Made by a program: the position numbers and the translations under genes. Below the pieces are notes generated by a model. It was given only the letters and a program-made list of their open reading frames with translations, was not told where the DNA came from and did no database searches. A stretch of 57,196 nt of DNA, from positions 87,771 to 144,966 of the forward strand of contig NZ_JH636448.1 of assembly GCF_000255705.1 (NCBI RefSeq), written 5' to 3'. This document shows, piece by piece, positions 25,294 to 35,105 of this stretch. Position 1 is the stretch's first letter. Each line of letters starts with the position of its first letter. This stretch comes from Zavarzinella formosa DSM 19928 (GTDB lineage Bacteria > Planctomycetota > Planctomycetia > Gemmatales > Gemmataceae).

Positions 25294-27954
25294 ATGAAAG
25301 CAGACGCACGACAAAATCTGGGATGGGGCAGCCGCCTGCGGTTGGGGGGGCGCATGCTCGGCCTGACCGGCCTGTTCGCCGCCGGGGTCGGGGCTTTGTT
25401 GCTCGGGCCAAGCCTCCCGGATTGGAACCATTCCACGCTTGAAGCCGCCACTCACGGGCATCTTGGCCAGACGCCGATGATCGGGGCTTGCCTGCTCTTC
25501 CTGGGGCTGGCGTTGGCGGCTCTTGTGGTGATCATCGAACTGCTGACCTCGCTGTTCGGCTCCGGCCGACGCTCGGCGGCCGGGTTCAACTCGACCGTGC
25601 AAACCGTGCTGGCAGTCGGCATTCTGCTGGCCGTCAACTTCCTGGCCTTCCAATATCCAAAGCGTTGGGATCTGACACGAGATCGTGAATTCACTCTGCC
25701 GAAAAGCGTCGTCAGCGAGTTGAAAAACCTTAAAGGTCAGACGACCATCGTGGTTCTTCAGCAACACAAGACATTCGGCCAACTCTCCACGAAGCCAGAT
25801 ATTTACGACTATGCCGCCGAGCGCAAAGTCGTCGAAAAGGTACGCGATCTCGTCGATCAGTTCCGCGAAATCGGCCCTCAATTCCATGTGGTTTCGCTCG
25901 ACGTGGAGGCCATCGGCTTCGACAAGTTGCTGAACAAGGAAACCAGCCAACGCCCCGGATTGCGGGAAGCCATTGCCGCCGCCCCGGAGAACAGCATCTT
26001 CTTCTATGCGGACGACCGGGTGGAAACCCTCACCACCGAGGAAGCCGCCCGGCGACAGGCCGACGGCCGCAAGTTGTCCGTCCAGCCGCTGACGAATGCC
26101 CCGGAAAAGGTTGTCACGTTTGAGGGGAACATTCCCCGGATGAGCTTCAACGAGTTTTTCCAACTGGACAAGACCGCCTCCAAGGCCGCCAACCCGGATG
26201 CCGATGGAAAAGCCCGCGGCAATCTCGTGCTGCGTCCGCAGGGCGTGGAATCGTTCGCCAAACGGGTGATTGCCATTGAGGAGAGGAAGCCAAAGATCGC
26301 CTTGATGACGATTCACCCCGCCCTCTCCACCCGGCGCCGCGAGGGTGGCAAGTCTCAATACTCTGCCCGCGGCCTCGGTGTCTCACTCGAACAGCACGGT
26401 TTCGAGGTGACAGACGTGCTGTTAATGAACTGGGGATCGGACGAGGGGCCAGCCCCTGCCGCCGACAATTTAGAGCAGGGCGAATTTGATCGATTGGCGG
26501 CGAAACTGGATGCACTCGAAGGAAACATTCTGCTCTATCGCGAACAGGAAGAGCAAGCATCGGCATTCCGCAAAGATTTCAAGGAACTTTCGCTTGAGGA
26601 ACTCAACAAGCAATATCGATCTCCTCTCCGCCGTGAGGTGACCGAAGAGGTTCGTCAGCAAAGTTTGCGAGAAGTGGAAGACGCCCTGAGACGCTTCTCT
26701 GAACGATTGGGCGAGCTGGAAAAAAAACGGTTGGACACCGAGACCAAGGTACAGATCCTGATGCGAAAGGATCGGGCTTTTGAAGACCGCCGCATGACTG
26801 ACTTGCGGGCCAAATTGACCCGGATGGTCGCGGATTGTGATCTGCTCATCATTCCCCGCCATTCGCTCATCGACAACATGGGGCCATCGTTCATCCCCTC
26901 CTCCTTGTACCGGATGTCCAAAGAGCAGGTCGCCGTGGTCAAGGAATTTATGGCGGCCGGCAAACCGGTGCTGGCGTGCATCGGACCGAACATTGATCCC
27001 CGGTCGCCCTCGACCTCGGAGCCATTGGACGACTTCGAGCGTTTGCTTGGAGACGTCGGCTTGGAACTCGGGCGGCAAACAGTCTTGTACGACAACGAGG
27101 CGGAAGGCTTTGCCGCCCGGCAGGCCGACAGCCAGCTTGGCGGAGATCCGACCGAAATTCCTCCGGTGGTTTTTCCGTCGATTTCCAAAGACAAGCGGCC
27201 AAACGCGATCGCTCAAGCCATGAAAGTCATTGCGGACAGCGCCGGACAACCGCTTGAAATCCGTATTCGCCATCCCCGGCCGGTCTATTTCAGCCCCGAT
27301 CTGACCAAGAAACTGACGGTCTCGCCTGAGTTCTTGCAAACAACAGGTGATTCGTGGAATGAAGAATCTCCCCTGCCTCGCCGGAGACAGATCGCTCCGG
27401 GCCGAACAATTCCCATCCCGCCACGATTCGAGGCGACGCCGTTCGACGATCCGAAAAAAGGAACTCGGGACGAAATTCGTCGGGGGCCGTTCCCGATCGG
27501 AGTGGCTTTTGAGGCGCAGATCCCTCCGGAATGGTCTGATAGCCATGACCAAGCGCCCGCCCAACGACTGTTCGCCGCCGCCGTGATGCCAGTCGAGAGA
27601 GGATTGACGGCCGGATTGATGACCGTCGCGTCCCTCTTGGAAAAAGATCGTCACACGCTGGACTTGATCACGGCGACCCGGCCAAAGACTGCAAGACTTG
27701 CCGTGATTGGCAACGGCGGCGTTTTTATCGGCGAGGAACTCAGCCCGGCCCACGAGCAATTGCTGCTGAACACCTGCAATTGGCTGCTGCAACGGGATGA
27801 TCGCCTCCCCCGGACGGAGGAGACCTGGAGCTATCCCCGCACGGAGCTTTCGGAAACCAACCTGTTCTACTGGCAATGGGGGCCGTTGCTCGGGTTGCCG
27901 CTGCTGTTCTTTTATGTGGGCGTGATGGTGTTGATGATCCGACGTGTTCGCTAA
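25294..27954 (+). CDS. GldG-like ABC auxiliary protein
   Basis: The 886-residue protein has three hydrophobic segments at the N-terminus (about 18-38, 62-85, 108-125). The ABC_transp_aux-type start KRWDLTRDREFTLPKSVVSE follows, then a long periplasmic part and a final membrane helix (GPLLGLPLLFFYVGVMVLMI, about 862-881). Between about residues 410 and 510 there is a charged coiled-coil-like stretch (REVEDALRRFSERLGELEKK). The core SLIDNMGPSF and PVLACIGPNIDPRS regions fit the GldG/DUF4350-like fold. Its length is well above the 550-650 usual for GldG, mostly from the coiled-coil insertion. The next gene starts 29 bases after its stop. Confidence 0.85.
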   Translation: MKADARQNLGWGSRLRLGGRMLGLTGLFAAGVGALLLGPSLPDWNHSTLEAATHGHLGQTPMIGACLLFLGLALAALVVIIELLTSLFGSGRRSAAGFNSTVQTVLAVGILLAVNFLAFQYPKRWDLTRDREFTLPKSVVSELKNLKGQTTIVVLQQHKTFGQLSTKPDIYDYAAERKVVEKVRDLVDQFREIGPQFHVVSLDVEAIGFDKLLNKETSQRPGLREAIAAAPENSIFFYADDRVETLTTEEAARRQADGRKLSVQPLTNAPEKVVTFEGNIPRMSFNEFFQLDKTASKAANPDADGKARGNLVLRPQGVESFAKRVIAIEERKPKIALMTIHPALSTRRREGGKSQYSARGLGVSLEQHGFEVTDVLLMNWGSDEGPAPAADNLEQGEFDRLAAKLDALEGNILLYREQEEQASAFRKDFKELSLEELNKQYRSPLRREVTEEVRQQSLREVEDALRRFSERLGELEKKRLDTETKVQILMRKDRAFEDRRMTDLRAKLTRMVADCDLLIIPRHSLIDNMGPSFIPSSLYRMSKEQVAVVKEFMAAGKPVLACIGPNIDPRSPSTSEPLDDFERLLGDVGLELGRQTVLYDNEAEGFAARQADSQLGGDPTEIPPVVFPSISKDKRPNAIAQAMKVIADSAGQPLEIRIRHPRPVYFSPDLTKKLTVSPEFLQTTGDSWNEESPLPRRRQIAPGRTIPIPPRFEATPFDDPKKGTRDEIRRGPFPIGVAFEAQIPPEWSDSHDQAPAQRLFAAAVMPVERGLTAGLMTVASLLEKDRHTLDLITATRPKTARLAVIGNGGVFIGEELSPAHEQLLLNTCNWLLQRDDRLPRTEETWSYPRTELSETNLFYWQWGPLLGLPLLFFYVGVMVLMIRRVR

Positions 27955-27983
27955 GACCTTCTCTCCCTGGACGGACGACCGCC

Positions 27984-30900
27984 ATGAATTTTCGCACAAC
28001 CTTTGTTCTCCTTCTCGTCGGCGGGGCCGTCGGGGCATTGGTCTGGAAACGGGACACGGTTTCGGAAATGGCCGGCCTTGCGGAAAAGCCGATCAACCCG
28101 CAGCCCCGCGAAACTTCGGGCACGCTGGGGGAACTGCGCGCCGACCGGATCTCGGCCATCACCGTCCGTGTGGCGGGCAGCACTCCGGTGGAATTGACGG
28201 CCGCCGGTCCCGGCTTGCCGTTGGAGCTCCCCGGCAACTGGCCGGTGCGGCGCAATGAAGTCGGCGAGTTGATCGGGGTCATCACCAACCTCAAATCGCG
28301 GTTTCAGCCGATCCCGATGGGGACGGAGGAAAATCTGCGAAACTTTGGCCTGATCGCGTCCCACAATCAATCACCCATTTTCGCGGACGTCGTCACCCGG
28401 TCTCCGGAAGGGCAGATTCAGCTCATCCATTTGAGTTTCGGCCAGCCTCTTCCCGCCCCCGGCGGCAATCCCTTTTTGATGCCCGCGTTTGTGCGAGTCA
28501 ACGACGAACCCTCGGTGTACAGCGTCAGTCAGGATGTTTTGGCCATCCTGCGGCGGCCGCTCGATTTTTACCGGAAACGGCAAGTGTTCCCCGAAGCCGA
28601 GCGAGTGAAGATCGCCGACAGCGCCCGCGACACGGGAAGCGCCCAGCCGACATTTCTGATGACGGACGCCGTCACCGCCATCAATGTCAGCGGCCCGAAC
28701 GGGGGATACACCCTCACCCGAGTCGCCCCGACACCGAAACCGGCCCCGCCCGTTGACAAGCCGACCGGCGAGGCCATCCTCCCGGCCAGCGCCCTCGCCG
28801 AAAGCTGGCGGTTGGTCTCCCCTGTCTCCGACCGGGCGGACCCGGTGAAATTGAAGAACGTGCTGACGGCCATCCCCGATCTATGGGTGGAGCAGTTCAT
28901 CATCAATCCGGACCCGTTGTTGTCGCTGACCAGCTTCAGCCCCGTTTTGTTCGGCGACATGCCCCTCACCTCGACGATCCGTTATGTCGGCGGCGTGGTT
29001 GAAGCGGATTCTTATTCCCAAAACGGCCCGTTCCTTGACATCACCGGATTGAAAAATCCCCCGATGACGCTGGCGGTCACGATGGCCGATGGTTCGACGC
29101 GAACGCTCTTGGTCGGCAAGGTCTCCCGCACCACCAAACGGACGGAACCCGCCCCGCCGCCAATGATCCCCGGCCAGCCGCCAAGCCCGCCCCGCGTGAT
29201 CGAGGAACCGTACTATTTCGCCAAACTCCCGAACACCCCGCTGGTGTTCGAGATCAAGGGAGAGAGGCTCAAGGATGTGTTCTTGCTGCCCCCGCCGCCC
29301 GAGGGACCGAAGGTTGAATTCACCGGCAAGGCCCACGAGCAACTCCGCGACGCGAACGTAGTCCGCTTCGAGACCGAACACGTCACCGGAGTGGAGATTC
29401 GCGGACCGAACCAGACGCTTCATTTGAAGAAGACAAAGAAGGACCCGAAGGCCGAATCCGAATCAGCCCGGACGGATCGCTGGGATCTGACCGCTCCCTT
29501 CAGAGGATTGGCAGAGACGAAGCAGGTGACTGACCTGCTCGACCCGCTGGACCGGCTCGCGGCCAAACGCGGGGACATCATCGACCGCGCCGCCCTGCAT
29601 GCCATCACTGGTTCGATGGGTGCCATCGATCTTCGTCTCGCGGGGCTGACGGCCGATCAGGCGATCACCGTGGAACTGACTTCCGACGAGAAAGCCAAAG
29701 TTCCCGCCCGTACCTTATTGGTGGGCAAACACGATGCGGCCAAGAAAAAATTCTTCGTCTGGTCCCCGGCCACGCCGAACCGCATCAACCAAGTGGATGA
29801 TGCCGCATGGGCGGTGATCGACCGGCAACCACGGGCCTACCGGGCGTTGAAACTCTTCGATCTCGGGGACGACCGGGTTGAGTCTATCCGCGTCGCCGGA
29901 GCCAAGGGAACATTCGGTCTGCAGGAAACCTTCGATTCGAAGAAGACCTACCGCCTGACCGAACCCGTCGCCACGGAAACGGACACCGAGAAATCCGCGA
30001 AACTGTTGGCTGATTTGGGGAGTTTGGAAGCCACCGAATACGTTTACGACCCGCCGGGGGAAAAAGACCTCGCGGCCATTGGCGCCTTCCTCGGCGCCCT
30101 TGGCGAAAACCTGTTGAAGACCGCCTCCGGTTCATTCGGCTTCGACAAGCCCATGGCCACCGTCACGCTGAACTTCGGCGGTCCGAAGGAAATGCCCGCC
30201 CGTCAACTGGTCATCGGCAAAGCCCGCGATGGCAAGCCGGAATATTACGCCCGGCTGGATGGTTCGCCGAGCGTGTTTACGATCAAGAAAGAAGTGCCCG
30301 AAACTCTGGCGGCCGGTTCGTTGGGATTGCTGCCGACGCAACTGTGGAACGGCAGCCCGGACGGATTGGCCGTCGCGGAAGTGAACCGGGGCAAAGAGAC
30401 GCCATACACGTTGAAGCAAGAAGGCGGGACATGGAAACTGACCGCCCCGTTCGAGGCGGCCGTGGATGCCCCGGCGGTGATCCCGCTGGCGACGGCCCTG
30501 TCGGCCGTGAAAGCCGAACGATATGAAGCCCATGTCGCCAAGTCCCTCACGGAATACGGACTGGACAATCCCGCCTTGCGAGTTCGCTTCACCCTGACCG
30601 AACGGCTGGTCGCCAAACCGGGCGACGAACCCAAGGAAACCACCAAGGAACGGGTGTTGCTGATCGGCAAACCCGAGGGAGAAGGCAAACCCGGCCGCTT
30701 TGCCAAACTGGAGGGTGACGCCAATCCGGCCGTGTTCGTGTTGAGCGACAAGACCTTCGCCGATCTCGACAAACCCGCGTTGGAACTGCTCAACAAGAAA
30801 CTGCTGAGCCTCAATCCGTCGGCCGTCACCAAGCTGGAACTCACCGGCCCGGATGGCCCGATCACGCTGGAAAAGCAGGGCAACGACTGGAAGCCGGTCG

Positions 30901-32609
30901 GGGCCGTCTTCCCGGTGGACCGGCCGACCGTCGATCAACTAATCCGCTATCTGAGCAATCTAACCGCCCTGAAATTTGCCGAATATGGCCCGAATCTGCC
31001 GTTCGCCAAATACGGCCTCGATCCTGCTTCCAAGCCGGTAACGCTGAAGGTCAGTCTGGGCATGGAAACGCACACGCTGGAAATCGGCAAAGTGGCCGAG
31101 GGGACGCCGAACGACCGCTATATGCGGGTAGATGGCGGCAATGCCGTTGGCGTTCTGGCCGTCACCACGGCCCGCGATCTTAGCAAAGGCAAACTGGAAC
31201 TGGCCGACCGGGGCATCTTCAAGTTCGACCCCATCGACCTGCAGGCGATTCGCCGCACGATGGATGGCAAAGACTTGGAATTGACGATGGATGCCGCCAA
31301 TTGGTCGATTACAAAACCGGCCAAAACCGCCGCCGACCAACCGATGGTTGAAGAACTCGCCGACCGGTTGGGCAATCTTCGGGCCGAGCGTATCGCGGAT
31401 ATCGAAGGCAAAGACCTGCCGAAGTTCGGGCTGGACAAACCGGCCGCCACGCTCAAGTTGGAGATGATCGGCAAAGGGGCCAAAACCGTCGAAAAAGCCC
31501 TGAAGATCGGCGCCCCGGTTGACCCGGCTAAGCCGGAGGGCGAACGCTTCGCCCAAGCCGAGGGAGCCAGCACCGTCGTTGTGCTGTCCGCGTTCATGTC
31601 CAAGAAAATGCTGGCTGACCCGATTAAGTTTCGGGAACGCAACCTCGCCAGTTTCGTGACGGCCGACAAGGCGACCGTTACCCGCAACGGCAAGGACACC
31701 ACCTTCGAGAAAGTCGGCGGCGTCTGGAAAGTGAAACAACCCGCCGAGGGGGATGCCGAGGACGAGGGGTTGCGGGAACTGCTGGACTTGCTCGCCCGGT
31801 TGCGGGCCGAGGAAATTGTCGCCGAGAAACCGGCCGACCTCAAGCCCTACGGCCTCGACAAGCCCGACCGCTGGAAGTGGTTCAACGGAGACAAGGAAGT
31901 GTTAAACCTGCTCGTCGGCTCGCCCGAAAAAGCCGGTGATCCGACCAAGCCGACGGAGACGATGCGGAGCTATGCAAAGCTCGACAAGGGCGACATGGTG
32001 GTGCTGCTCGACATGGCCCTTTCCACCAAACTCCGGGCCGAATATCGCAAGCGAGCCTTGTGGGAACCGCTTGATGTCGCCCAAGCCATGATGGTGATCG
32101 TTGACACTCCCGAGGGGCCGGGGTCGTTCAAATTAACCAAGGGGCCGACTGGCTGGATCGATCCCGTGAACATGGGCGACAAGATCGACACGGCCGCCGT
32201 CACCGATTTTCTGGACGCCTTCGCCGGGCTGAAGGCCGAGCGTTTCGTGGACACGGACGCCAAGGAAGGGGCCAAAATCTTCGGCCTCGATCCGGCCCGC
32301 AAGACAATCACCATCAACACGCAAGGGGGCCAGAGCCGCACACTGTTGTTGGGCCGTGTGGATGAGCAAAAGCGGGTGTATGGCCAAAGTCCGGGCCGCA
32401 AGGATGTGTTTGTCCTCAACGCCGGAGACACGGCCAAAATCAACCGCGACCGGGTCGGCTTCTTGGTGTCTCCTCCCAAGGAGGAGCCGAAGAAGACCGA
32501 GCCGAAGAAGGCCACAGAACCGAAAAAGGATGAGTCCAAGAAGGACGAACCCAAGAAGGACGAACCGAAAAAGGATGAGTCCAAGAAGGACGCAGAACCG
32601 AAGAAGTAA
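27984..32609 (+). CDS. Giant tandem DUF4340 protein (last gene of the ABC operon)
   Basis: A single N-terminal membrane helix (FRTTFVLLLVGGAVGALVW) anchors a 1541-residue, probably periplasmic protein. A unit of about 150-250 residues recurs at least six times, marked by a Leu-x-Ala-Glu helix followed by a YGLDKPA-type strand. Clear examples are SLTEYGLDNPALRVRF, FAKYGLDPASKPVTLK, LPKFGLDKPAATLK, LKPYGLDKPDRWKW and AKIFGLDPARKTITIN, each followed by an LxIGK-type strand. DUF4340 proteins usually have one to three units, so this is a large expansion. The last 45 residues are almost only Lys, Glu, Pro and Asp (EPKKDESKKDEPKK type). The start at 27984 is chosen for the helix; a frame from 27876 overlaps the GldG-like gene. 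It probably works with the upstream ABC exporter as a surface-facing partner; that is inference. Confidence 0.85.
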   Translation: MNFRTTFVLLLVGGAVGALVWKRDTVSEMAGLAEKPINPQPRETSGTLGELRADRISAITVRVAGSTPVELTAAGPGLPLELPGNWPVRRNEVGELIGVITNLKSRFQPIPMGTEENLRNFGLIASHNQSPIFADVVTRSPEGQIQLIHLSFGQPLPAPGGNPFLMPAFVRVNDEPSVYSVSQDVLAILRRPLDFYRKRQVFPEAERVKIADSARDTGSAQPTFLMTDAVTAINVSGPNGGYTLTRVAPTPKPAPPVDKPTGEAILPASALAESWRLVSPVSDRADPVKLKNVLTAIPDLWVEQFIINPDPLLSLTSFSPVLFGDMPLTSTIRYVGGVVEADSYSQNGPFLDITGLKNPPMTLAVTMADGSTRTLLVGKVSRTTKRTEPAPPPMIPGQPPSPPRVIEEPYYFAKLPNTPLVFEIKGERLKDVFLLPPPPEGPKVEFTGKAHEQLRDANVVRFETEHVTGVEIRGPNQTLHLKKTKKDPKAESESARTDRWDLTAPFRGLAETKQVTDLLDPLDRLAAKRGDIIDRAALHAITGSMGAIDLRLAGLTADQAITVELTSDEKAKVPARTLLVGKHDAAKKKFFVWSPATPNRINQVDDAAWAVIDRQPRAYRALKLFDLGDDRVESIRVAGAKGTFGLQETFDSKKTYRLTEPVATETDTEKSAKLLADLGSLEATEYVYDPPGEKDLAAIGAFLGALGENLLKTASGSFGFDKPMATVTLNFGGPKEMPARQLVIGKARDGKPEYYARLDGSPSVFTIKKEVPETLAAGSLGLLPTQLWNGSPDGLAVAEVNRGKETPYTLKQEGGTWKLTAPFEAAVDAPAVIPLATALSAVKAERYEAHVAKSLTEYGLDNPALRVRFTLTERLVAKPGDEPKETTKERVLLIGKPEGEGKPGRFAKLEGDANPAVFVLSDKTFADLDKPALELLNKKLLSLNPSAVTKLELTGPDGPITLEKQGNDWKPVGAVFPVDRPTVDQLIRYLSNLTALKFAEYGPNLPFAKYGLDPASKPVTLKVSLGMETHTLEIGKVAEGTPNDRYMRVDGGNAVGVLAVTTARDLSKGKLELADRGIFKFDPIDLQAIRRTMDGKDLELTMDAANWSITKPAKTAADQPMVEELADRLGNLRAERIADIEGKDLPKFGLDKPAATLKLEMIGKGAKTVEKALKIGAPVDPAKPEGERFAQAEGASTVVVLSAFMSKKMLADPIKFRERNLASFVTADKATVTRNGKDTTFEKVGGVWKVKQPAEGDAEDEGLRELLDLLARLRAEEIVAEKPADLKPYGLDKPDRWKWFNGDKEVLNLLVGSPEKAGDPTKPTETMRSYAKLDKGDMVVLLDMALSTKLRAEYRKRALWEPLDVAQAMMVIVDTPEGPGSFKLTKGPTGWIDPVNMGDKIDTAAVTDFLDAFAGLKAERFVDTDAKEGAKIFGLDPARKTITINTQGGQSRTLLLGRVDEQKRVYGQSPGRKDVFVLNAGDTAKINRDRVGFLVSPPKEEPKKTEPKKATEPKKDESKKDEPKKDEPKKDESKKDAEPKK

Positions 32610-32628
32610 CCCCGCCGGAATCCATCTC

Positions 32629-33594
32629 ATGCAACGAATCGTTCGAGAACAGGCTAAAAAATTCGCCTTTGACTGGCGGGACGAACCTCTTCTGAAGGTT
32701 TCGCCCGGCGAAACCTTCGAGATGGAAACATGGGACGCCAGCGTGGGCTATTTCAAAACGCCCGAGGACAAGGCGATCCCCGGCAAACGCCCCGGTTTTG
32801 ACCGTCATCCGCCGCTGGTCAACCCCATCGCCGGCCCGGTGTATGTGGAAGGCGCCCAGCGGGGCGACGCGGTGGCCATCACCATCGAGAGCATCACGGT
32901 GGAGCCGTATTCATGGGTGGCCGTCGGCCCGAAACGCGGCCCCTTGGGTGAATCCACCCGCTTTCCGGATTGTTCGACCGAATACACCACCAAAATCTTC
33001 AAACACACCCCCGGCCCGAGCGGCACCACCCGCGACGGCACGCTTCACTTCAATGACAAAATCTCGTGGCCGATCACCCCGTTCATCGGCACCATCGGCG
33101 TCGCCCCCGACCGCGAAGTGACGACCACCCTCGACGGCCAGGGAGAATGGGGCGGCAACCTCGACATCCGCGACGTGGCCCCCGGCAACACCATCCTGCT
33201 CCCCGTCTGGCACCCCGGCGGCCTGCTCTATCTGGGAGACGTCCACGCCTCGCAAGGCGACACCGAATTCACCGGCACCGCCGCCGAGACCCAATCCACC
33301 GTCCGGCTAAAAGTCGAACTCCTGCCCAAAAAACGCATCCCGTGGATGCGCATCCGCAAGCCGGACTCCATCGTCTCGGTCTACGCCTTCCGCCCCCTCG
33401 AAGTCGCCGTGGAAACCGCCACCATTCAACTCATCGAATGGCTCGTCGAAGAATACGGTTTCTCGGCCGTCGATGCCTACTGCCTCGTCAGCACCTGCCC
33501 GGATTTCCGGATCAATGTCTATCAGATGTGCAAGCTGGCCAAGTTGAACTATGTGGCAGGAGCGGAGATCCCGACGAAATATCTGGTTGGGTAA
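32629..33594 (+). CDS. Acetamidase/formamidase family protein
   Basis: The 321-residue protein matches the FmdA/AmdA family, which hydrolyses short amides to the acid and ammonia. Conserved parts seen are NPIAGPVYVEGAQRGDAVAI (about 62-81), PFIGTIGVAPDREV (about 145-158), GEWGGNLDIRDVAPGNTILL (about 167-186) and LYLGDVHASQGDTEFTG (about 200-216), the last carrying Asp, His and Glu likely to bind metal. It starts 19 bases after the DUF4340 gene and may be read through from that operon. The natural amide is unknown. Confidence 0.9.
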   Translation: MQRIVREQAKKFAFDWRDEPLLKVSPGETFEMETWDASVGYFKTPEDKAIPGKRPGFDRHPPLVNPIAGPVYVEGAQRGDAVAITIESITVEPYSWVAVGPKRGPLGESTRFPDCSTEYTTKIFKHTPGPSGTTRDGTLHFNDKISWPITPFIGTIGVAPDREVTTTLDGQGEWGGNLDIRDVAPGNTILLPVWHPGGLLYLGDVHASQGDTEFTGTAAETQSTVRLKVELLPKKRIPWMRIRKPDSIVSVYAFRPLEVAVETATIQLIEWLVEEYGFSAVDAYCLVSTCPDFRINVYQMCKLAKLNYVAGAEIPTKYLVG

Positions 33595-33923
33595 TGCCTG
33601 TCAGATGTTTGGTAGGATTTTTTGTCAAGAACCTGTCGAGAACCCTGTTTACATCTAATACCCGAGAGGATTGAACCCGGAGGATAGGCAGAGAGGCGCG
33701 AACCCAAGCCGACACACTACCCTGAATGCCGATCCCCAAGAACCGCCCCTATCAGTTACGGGGCTCATCCGGGATGAGCCAAATTTCATTTGGATGTCAA
33801 TATCTGCGGCAGGGGCAACAAGATGGTTGACATCGCGCGGGCGTCGGCAGAAACTGGTCTGGATCGCGGCCCAATCGAGATGGTCGAAGGACCGTGATTC
33901 ACCCCTGCCGAGGAGCTCTTTCG
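33595..33923. other. Intergenic region with a compact palindrome
   Basis: No gene is supported. GGCTCATCC (33762-33770) and GGATGAGCC (33772-33780) form a perfect short hairpin followed by an AT-rich stretch, which could act as a weak terminator or operator. The ribosome-binding site of the next gene (GAGGAG) is at its right end. Confidence 0.5.
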
Positions 33924-35066
33924 ATGATTGTTGTCCGGCCGTTTTTGAGGTTTGCCTTGGCGGCCTCCGCCATCTTCGCGGCAATATCCCCTTCGTTGGC
34001 GAAAGATCCTCTTGTCTTCGTTTCGGCGTTTGCCCCCGGCGACAAAGGGGGCATCCATGCCTACGAGTTCGACACCAAAGAGGGCAAACTCAAGCCGGTT
34101 CACCGTATCGGCGGGGTCGAGAACCCGTTTTTCCTGGCCCTCTCTCCGGACAAGAAGTTTCTGTACTCGATTCACGCGAAGCAATTCGGCGGGAAGGAAA
34201 ACGAACACGTCGCGGCCTACGCGGTCGTTGGCCGGACTGGCGAATTGAAACTGCTCAATCGGCAGTCAGCGGAAGGCACGGCCGCTTGTTATCTCGATGT
34301 TGACAAGACGGGCAAGTCGGTCCTGGTGGCGAACTACTCTTCAGGGAGCGTGGCCTCGCTGCCGGTGAAGGCTGATGGGTCGCTCGGCGAACCGGTGTCG
34401 TTTCACCAGCACAAAGGCTCCAGCGTGAACCCCCGACGTCAGAAAGAGCCGCACGCCCACAGTATTGTCATCAGTCCGGACAACCGCCTTGCGTTCGCCG
34501 CCGATTTGGGGCTGGATCAGATCCTCTGCTACAAACTCGATCCGGCCACGGCGAAACTGACGCCGAACGAGCCGCCTTTCACGAAGTCGCCGGCCGGAGC
34601 CGGACCCCGACATCTCACCTTTCATCCGAACGGGAAGCGGATTTATGCCATCAACGAGTTGCTGAACTCCGTCACGGTGTTCGATTTCAACGCGGAGTCT
34701 GGCGTCCTGACGGAAAAGCAGACGATCCCGACGCTTCCGAAAGACTTCAAGGGTGAGAGCTATTGCGCGGATTTGAAGATCACGCCGGACGGGCGTTTCC
34801 TTTACGGGACCAATCGCGGGCATGACAGCATCGCATGCTACTCGATTGGGGACGACGGAAAATTGTCCCTCATCGCCATCGAGCCGAGTCTTGGCAAGGG
34901 ACCGCAGAATCTGGCAATCACGGCCGACGGCGGCTGGTTGCTCTGCGCCAACATGCCGGGGAACAATTTGGCGGTCTTCAAAATTGACGGCAAAACGGGG
35001 CAGTTGAAATCAGTCGGCGACCCGGTCAGCCAGACAAGCCCGTCTTGCATCATGCTTTTGCCATAA
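33924..35066 (+). CDS. Secreted lactonase-family beta-propeller (6-phosphogluconolactonase type)
   Basis: A signal peptide (FLRFALAASAIFAAISPSLA) precedes seven propeller-like repeats. Typical blades are GGIHAYEFDTKEGKLKPV, HAHSIVISPDNRLAFAADLG (about residues 170-195), GPRHLTFHPNGKRIYAINEL and GPQNLAITADGGWLLCANMP. The KEPHAHS and AGPRHL motifs are those of the Pgl-type lactonase family. The signal peptide places it outside the cytoplasm, so a role in pentose-phosphate metabolism is doubtful and an extracytoplasmic lactone or sugar target is more likely. GAGGAG is 8 bases before the ATG at 33924. Confidence 0.88.
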   Translation: MIVVRPFLRFALAASAIFAAISPSLAKDPLVFVSAFAPGDKGGIHAYEFDTKEGKLKPVHRIGGVENPFFLALSPDKKFLYSIHAKQFGGKENEHVAAYAVVGRTGELKLLNRQSAEGTAACYLDVDKTGKSVLVANYSSGSVASLPVKADGSLGEPVSFHQHKGSSVNPRRQKEPHAHSIVISPDNRLAFAADLGLDQILCYKLDPATAKLTPNEPPFTKSPAGAGPRHLTFHPNGKRIYAINELLNSVTVFDFNAESGVLTEKQTIPTLPKDFKGESYCADLKITPDGRFLYGTNRGHDSIACYSIGDDGKLSLIAIEPSLGKGPQNLAITADGGWLLCANMPGNNLAVFKIDGKTGQLKSVGDPVSQTSPSCIMLLP

Positions 35067-35105
35067 CATGGATGTTGCATTGTTTCCCAAGAGTGAGTCG
35101 CCGCG

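Noticed and set aside
23467-26358. 963-codon open frame on the minus strand
   Set aside because: It lies opposite the GldA-, GldF- and GldG-like genes, its product is low-complexity (His/Gln/Gly/Arg-rich) and matches no family. It follows from GC-rich codon bias in the real genes.
26470-28038. 522-codon open frame on the minus strand
   Set aside because: It is antisense to the GldG-like gene and the start of the DUF4340 gene, with no family likeness.
33622-33661. Sigma-70 promoter TTGTCA ... TAATAC
   Set aside because: The spacing between the two hexamers is about 28 bases, too long for a normal promoter.
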